DNA from: Phytoseiulus persimilis
Lineage: Eukaryota > Arthropoda > Arachnida > Mesostigmata > Phytoseiidae
NCBI GenBank assembly: GCA_037576195.1
Contig: CM075102.1
Coordinates: forward strand, 16,054,745 to 16,118,744
DNA length: 64,000 nt
Direction: 5' to 3'
Part shown: one piece after another, positions 58,501-64,000 of the stretch
How the letters are laid out: every line of letters begins with the position of its first letter
How positions within the stretch are numbered: position 1 is the first letter of the stretch
Program-made: the position numbers and the translations under genes
The notes under the pieces: generated by a model
What the model was told of the DNA's origin: nothing
Databases searched by the model: none
What the model saw: the letters and a program-made list of their open reading frames with translations, nothing else

Positions 58501-61099
58501 CTCCGCTCCCAAATCAGCCTAACGAATCTCGCATCTTGCGCAGCCAACAGCAGAACTCCGGGGGTCTAGCATACCCTCCCGTTGACTAATTTGCAGAACG
58601 CCGCAAGAAGCAAGCTCGGTGTTGTTCTCGGACTGTCTCGCTCATGTGTTTTTTTTTTTTTGCGGAGATCAGCATCAGTTTGAGAAACGGAAGGTGCGTG
58701 CCGGCTGGAAACCGCAGCTACGTTCGACAGTTAATTCTTTGGTGTTGACCCAGCGGCAGATGGAAGAATCCAGGGAGCACGCTACTCATGGAGCCACACT
58801 GAATCGAGGAATTCGATGTCTGCCTCGAAGGGATGCCTCCTTCAAGCATGACGTTCTTGCGATTCCCACAAACCTTTACGCCAGTCTCGATGAGAACTTG
58901 TATGGTATGACGTATTTCTAGACCAAGAGCTTTATATATCGATGTAGCCTTTCGTGCTCAAAAAGAGAAGCTCAGTGGATCACCGGTCGCAGTTTCCGGG
59001 AAGTGGATACTGTTGGATCCACTCACCATTGACGGTTCAACAGTCGGTTTTCACGAGCAAATGCCAAGCCGTTGTTGCCGCGTGCAGTAGATGCGACTAC
59101 ATGCACACATGATTCAATGCAAATCGCCCAGCGTAAGTTCTGACGGCCGTCGGCTCTCAAACGCCACCAGGTCTGAATCGAAATCATAATTGACTTCCGG
59201 CTGTTTGGGCACGTTTTCAGAGACACGGAGAGCTTTTCAGAGAACTCACTGCAGCCGACGATGCCCAGGGAAGGAATGGCCATTGCCTACTGGGGGCGTA
59301 CATGAATTGATAGTCGCAGATATGGTCAAGCCCGGGTGGCCTTCGAAGCTCAGCCCGAGACTAGGAAATGTCATGTGTCCTAGCTGTCCATAGTTCGTTT
59401 CCACAAAATACGGGAACCTGCGAATTATGAATGCTCACATAGGAAATACACCATATACGTTTGAACTATCATGATAAAACCAAGGGACAGCGGAGATGCA
59501 GGTGGCTGAGATCGTGGCAGCTGCACGCAGACGCAAACTCCGACCACTTTGAGAAATTCACCACGGATCAATCAGGCTTGAACGACACAGTTCACACGAA
59601 TCGGCCCTCGTCCCTCACAGGGGAGAAGGGTACCATGGTTGCCGTCAACGCTCTGGGTCCACTGGCGCATAGCCATACGATGCAGCAACTTTAGAACATG
59701 TGTGGTTGCTTCGTTCGAAATCTCCCACACGTCAATCTAGGTTAATAATTAGCCCGCTCCACGGATCGCTCCTAGTCTGCAGGACTCTCCAAATCTATAT
59801 GTTACCTGCACACGTTCGGGTTATCTCAACGAATAACTCGTTGGGGAGTGAACAAATATGGTTTCCGAAGAGGCTGTCGATGAATTGCACGACAACGAAT
59901 GTGTACTCCTCGTTGACTCCGAGGGCGGTCCCACGGGCAACGAATCGCATGAGGTGGGAAACAGAACTGTTATTCTGAAAGTTCCCCGTAACGAATCCAC
60001 CGGTGCAGCCATAGAACGTTTAATGTTGCCATCAACGGGAAGGCTTTTCGCTGCCCGCTTTTCGATTTCGTACCGACCGTAATCGGTTCTGACGGTTACC
60101 TGGGCTCGGAAGTAGGATGTACGCGGAGTCCTTTGCGCCTGTCGTCCGCCTGGCCTTTCCGAACCCTCTAATAGAACTCACTTCTCGGATACCGTCATTC
60201 TACGCGTGTATCGATCCCACTATCGCGCCTGAGAAGCTGCCGAACGTTAGCCGCGCAACCCCGGCTGTCGAAAAACCCGAGGAAACGACCCACGGCCGAC
60301 CGCATGCCACTGCATCCTTCTCTCGTCGGAGAACTGAGTAGAGCGGTCATCAAAAACCTCATCGAAAGGGTGAGGAACCCGTCAGGTGCCGAGTACAGCC
60401 AGCTTAACGAAGAGGAAGATGAGCTTTCTTCCAGGTCATCTCACGAGGGAGAAAGGGAAAACTTAGCCAGTAGCTCCAGCTACAAACAGGAACTGAGCAA
60501 AAACCATCGCAGAGCGCACTATCAGGCAAGGGCAGCCCCGAAACAGCACAAACGAGCGGAAATCCGAAGAAGCCTGACGCGAGATTCTTCCCCGAAAAGA
60601 CGCCATGCCACAGAAATTTCGGGAGCCAATACACGATGACCAGAACGGCAATGGTGTACACATCGATGAAAGACCACACATACGTGGCCAAGGAGCGACC
60701 TCAGATCTATGATCAGCCCAGGAAACCGGGCGTTCAGCCCGTTGGGCTCTGTGCGTATGGGAGGTTCTCAAGTACCAGAGATCCGAAGGGATTCCCTCCA
60801 ACTCCTGACAATTTTGTCTGCTGTGAACGATACCGTTGTGCTATTGATGTCGATGCGATTCACGAGCCGAGCGACTCGAGAGCGATGTTTTTCGAAGCTC
60901 CGTTGCGGTTGGCGGCAGAAAAGGGAAGGTGAAAGGAGCATCGGCGCTCATGGGTGGGAGGACGAACATTCACGTTCACTTTCGGCTGATTATTCGTCGA
61001 TTCCGTGCCGTACATGACTTGTGACGACTGCCCTATACATGATCCCTCGGGCCGTCGGATGTGTTTCTCATGACCTGAGCTTGGAATTTCAAGCTTCAT
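55556..61099. other. Long stretch without a recognisable gene
   Basis: Frames reach 199 codons (minus strand, 57214-57813; Ser/Arg/Cys-rich, no known domain) and 161 codons (plus strand, 56223-56708). Neither has splice partners or poly(A) signals that convince me. A 13-base T run is near 58645. Confidence 0.45.
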
Positions 61100-61465
61100 C
61101 AACCAGCCGGCATCGGGCTGGAGTCGGCCGCGCTTCGCGCGGTTTGACTGCAGTCCCTTGCATCGAGGCACTTTTCTCTCTCTCCACTGGGTCAGCACCA
61201 TTCCCGGAGCTGTCCTCTCATTCGGTTGATTGGTACATGTTGTTATGGTTGGATCGACTCCGAAATCACCTCCTTAGACACCAAAAATTATGCTCGGGTC
61301 GACCCAGGAATAACCTCCTCAGACTCCGAGAAGTATGATCAGATCGATCCTGGCCCTCGAATCAGCTCCATAGATTTGAGAAGGATAGACAGATCGACTC
61401 CAGAATCCCCTCCGAGGGCCTCGGAAAGTATGGGCGGATCGATCCCGAATTCCCTTCGGGATCAG
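61100..61465. repeat. Dispersed copy of the palindrome core with ~45-bp repeats
   Basis: The stretch from about 61155 to 61250 matches the unique core near 4960-5060 (CATCGAGGC, CACTGGGTCAGCA, GGTACATGTTGTTATGGT). About four diverged ~45-bp units follow (GACTCCGAAATCACCTCC, AAGTATGATCAGATCGATCC, AAGTATGGGCGGATCGATCC). Only the forward-orientation arm is obvious. The left side has a CGGCCGCGCTTCGCGCGG hairpin. This shows that the family is mobile or dispersed. Confidence 0.82.
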
Positions 61466-62453
61466 TGACGTTGCCAACACTTTTTTTTACGAGGCTGGTT
61501 ACGCCCGTAAGGGGGAGGGAAGGGGAGGCAATCCTCCGCAGGGCGCTGAAGTTCCTCTCTCACGAGGCACTTGACACAGAGAACACAAGAGCATTCCTGA
61601 AATACAGCACGAGCTCTCCAAAGCCCTCTTCTATCGGCAGCAGATATTCGAAACACTGGTTTGCGTACTGGATTGAGTTGAAATTTCGCAATGCTCGGAT
61701 TCGGAGGTTCATTTTCTCTCCCGCAAAACACCATGACTTCTCTCCATGTCCAATGAGCTGTCAACCCCGGTCTCACCGTCGATTCCAAGAAATTGGATCC
61801 CGAAACAGGGTGGCACACTACATTCGAATGAGTGAAACCATGGGGAGGACAATTCCACGAATGCTAGGATCCTTCTCCTCATGGGGCGACTGAGCTCTCC
61901 AGAGATAACAAAACTTCGATAGTACTAGGATCTTAATCGCGGACGCGATTGCGCGGAGCTCAGGTTGCGCGAAATTCCGATTGAATCACAGTGGCTGGTT
62001 GTATTTCTCAGATAACTGGAGCAGAAACGGCTGCTCTGTGCGAGTTGCGAGCCATTCGAATTCCAAGAATGATGAACCAGATTCCGAGTGAGGAATGAAC
62101 CGTCTTCGCGCACGGAGCCAACCTCCCAGGGATAACTCATGCTTCATCTGAAGATAATGGCGGTGAGCTATTGAACCTGATGCTCTTGGGAACAACAAAC
62201 GGATTCACAGAAAAAACCAACCGTTCGAATTTCAGAATTTCACGAAGCTAGCCTCATAGAATTTCGAAAGCGGAAGGCTCCAGCTTCTAAAGGCTCGTGC
62301 TGGCTACGCCACTGCTAGAATCCCTCGATGCGTCATCCGCGCACTGCCGCACGTTCAATCACTCCCTCGACGAAGTGAGCGATGAGACATATCTGATACT
62401 TCTCAAGATATATTCGGAGGCTGACAACGTACAATCAATACTTGTAGATCCCT
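61466..62453. other. Intergenic, no gene seen
   Basis: Frames up to 142 codons without known domains. It should include the cullin 3' untranslated region (minus strand), but I see no clear minus-strand AATAAA. Confidence 0.4.
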
Positions 62454-64000
62454 CTAAGGTAGATAATGGTACGTGGATCCTCTGACTTCGATGTAGAGCT
62501 TCTCTTCGAGAGACGTCAGGCTTTTCTTGATGAGCATGAGTTCCGCGTCTAGTTGACACAATTGCGCCTCTTCGCTGACAAGGTTCACGAGAGTATCGTA
62601 TGACAGCTGTTCATGTTTCTTGAGTAATCGGATCAGCAGAGCCTCCATATAGAATTGCCGATCAACAGGGTTCGTCGCCTTTCCGTTCAGCTTCTGAGCG
62701 CTCTGGGACACGAGATAAAGTTTATTTCATTGTTTAGCTCCTTTGAGGGAGATTCGGACAGCTTCTAATTCAAGACCGCAATGAAACGCCGCCCAGAGTG
62801 CGTACTGACCCTCTTTCCTGCTGGCTCCACGAGGTTCACAACGTTTGTTCCAGATGTGAAGCCGAGATTCAGAGCGAATTGAGTCGGTTCGTCGAGCTCG
62901 TTTGTGTGGCACAACTTCTTGAGTATCTGCATCGGGAACGAGTGGATAAGAATACAAATATTGCGCCCTCTTCAGTGCATACTGCCTCGTTCGCCAACGG
63001 GCGAGGATTCGAAACAAAAATACAGAGACATACATTCGCTTCCTCGAGCTGCTCGAGCACGACTTCCAGATCGACTTTGCTCAGCTTAGTCTTCCTTCGT
63101 ATGAAAGACGCCGAGAGGGTGTCCTCCCCCTCGAAGAGTAGCAGAACGATCGCGGTGAATGCGGAACATTTCATCAAATAAGAACCTCGGGGAAACTCTG
63201 CCTCGATTTCCGCCTGAGCCAAATTATGGAACCACTTGAGTTTCTTCGACGCTTTCCAACGTGGCTCGGGATTGAGTGCCATTTTCTCTCTCGTAGATGG
63301 GTTCTCGCGCTGTCGAGAAACTCTGATTTGTTACTCTGCTCATCACGAGGGAAGTTGAACACATGTACTCCGCTCGACGAACGAAATTTCCAGATACCGA
63401 TAGGAGCCTGGGGTTGCTCTTAGCGTAGATTCCTGTATAGTATTCCAAGTTATCTTTGATGTTTTTCGGAAGCTCCACTTCGGGTGACAGCGACCCATCA
63501 AAGAACCACAGCTCTCTACAAAGGACAGTTACTTCGATGTCCGGAGTTTCTTCCGTTCGCGGGCGGCTCTGATACACCTGGTTCACCAGCCTGCTGTCGA
63601 CTACGTCTCGGAGAACTTTCAGTGCTTCATCACCGAAACTAGCTTTTCCAGCCTGTCGAATGGGCTCCCATTGTAGCTTCAACTCGCTGTATTCCGTTCG
63701 GTTCGCTTTCTAGCTTCATCGAATTCTGCATAACCCAACTTCTCGACGTAAGAAGGAACATCAGCCCTGCGGCCAGAGAGTCGGGAGGAAGAGACTTCGT
63801 ACTCACAGCCAGTAGTGCATCTAGAGCTTTGTTTTCGAATTTCAGATCAGACCAGCGACTCTTCACCAATCGCTGGCGCAGACGAGTCAGATAAGCTTCG
63901 TGGAAGACCACGGCGGAATTCACGTATCTCGCAGCTTTTAGAGCTCGATTCAGCTCCCTCTCCATTCGCTGCTCGTCCCTCTGGGGTCCTGAGCTCAGGA
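62454..64000 (-). CDS. Cullin-family protein, C-terminal half (runs off the window)
   Basis: Cullins are scaffolds of ubiquitin ligases; their C-terminal half binds the RING protein and is neddylated. Exons on the minus strand, all phase 0: 64000-63807 (open to the edge), 63709-63398, 63264-63034, 62926-62810 and 62702-62454. Acceptors at 63709 and 63264 are my best choice. Cullin-homology blocks are KLKWFHNLAQAEIEAEF (the family's winged-helix entry), CSAFTAIVLLLFEGEDTLS, LEQLEEAN then ILKKLCHT, and FALNLGFTSGTN. The last exon is the neddylation domain: DRQFYMEALLIRLLKKHEQL has the acceptor Lys in the position of the usual IVRIMK motif, and it ends STYHYLP like the family's YxYLA. The sequence is divergent and I cannot place it in CUL1-5. 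The N-terminal adaptor-binding half lies outside the window. Confidence 0.87.

Noticed and set aside
60117..60341. YAESFAPVVRL, reminiscent of copia-type reverse transcriptase
   Set aside because: Only about ten residues resemble the motif; no flanking integrase, polymerase or long terminal repeats are visible.
60404..60691. Hydrophobic minus-strand ORF suggesting a membrane protein
   Set aside because: One short hydrophobic stretch opposite a charged plus-strand frame; likely chance.

Overview
This is nuclear DNA from an animal, most likely an arthropod. The window has spliceosomal introns with GT..AG ends, mostly short (about 50-200 bp). It also has 3' AATAAA signals, a divergent ionotropic-receptor gene of the protostome type, and animal versions of RPB1, COG3, CNOT3, Smaug, a TraB-domain protein and a cullin. 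The roughly even base composition and compact genes would fit a mite or another small arthropod, but nothing here fixes the species.

Layout. 0.9-2.6 kb: an intronless ionotropic-receptor-like gene (+). 3.3-5.2 kb: two adjoining palindromes built from a ~45-bp tandem repeat and a diverged relative; further copies lie at 8.8-9.1 kb and 61.1-61.5 kb. 5.8-6.5 kb: a 737-bp non-coding element with 20-bp perfect terminal inverted repeats. 6.8-13.2 kb: two unrecognised ORFs with poly(A) signals. 14.4-21.0 kb: RPB1, the largest subunit of RNA polymerase II (-). 21.6-24.9 kb: COG3 (+), head to head with RPB1 across a ~600-bp promoter region with two perfect CRE palindromes. 29.7-31.0 kb: Smaug/SAMD4 (-). 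38.3-43.4 kb: CNOT3 (-). 45.2-48.8 kb: a POLDIP3/SKAR-like RRM gene (+) with a complete single-exon TraB-domain gene inside one of its introns on the same strand. 54.4-55.6 kb: an alpha-1,3-fucosyltransferase (+). 62.5-64.0 kb: the 3' half of a divergent cullin (-), running off the right edge. Large stretches between these genes show only short chance ORFs.

The genes are mostly housekeeping and not an operon-like pathway. Several act along mRNA metabolism: RPB1 in transcription, POLDIP3-like in mRNP export/translation, and CNOT3 and Smaug in deadenylation. In other animals Smaug recruits the CCR4-NOT complex that contains CNOT3. COG3 and the fucosyltransferase are both Golgi-linked.

The most striking observation is in CNOT3. 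All exon junctions can be placed, and the reading frame is consistent except at one point. There the sequence T-TTA-AAA, followed by a stop two codons later, must be read with a -1 shift to give the conserved protein. This is either a one-base homopolymer error or loss, or a programmed -1 frameshift. A second frame anomaly lies at the 3' end of the POLDIP3-like gene. No wholly new multi-gene system is claimed.
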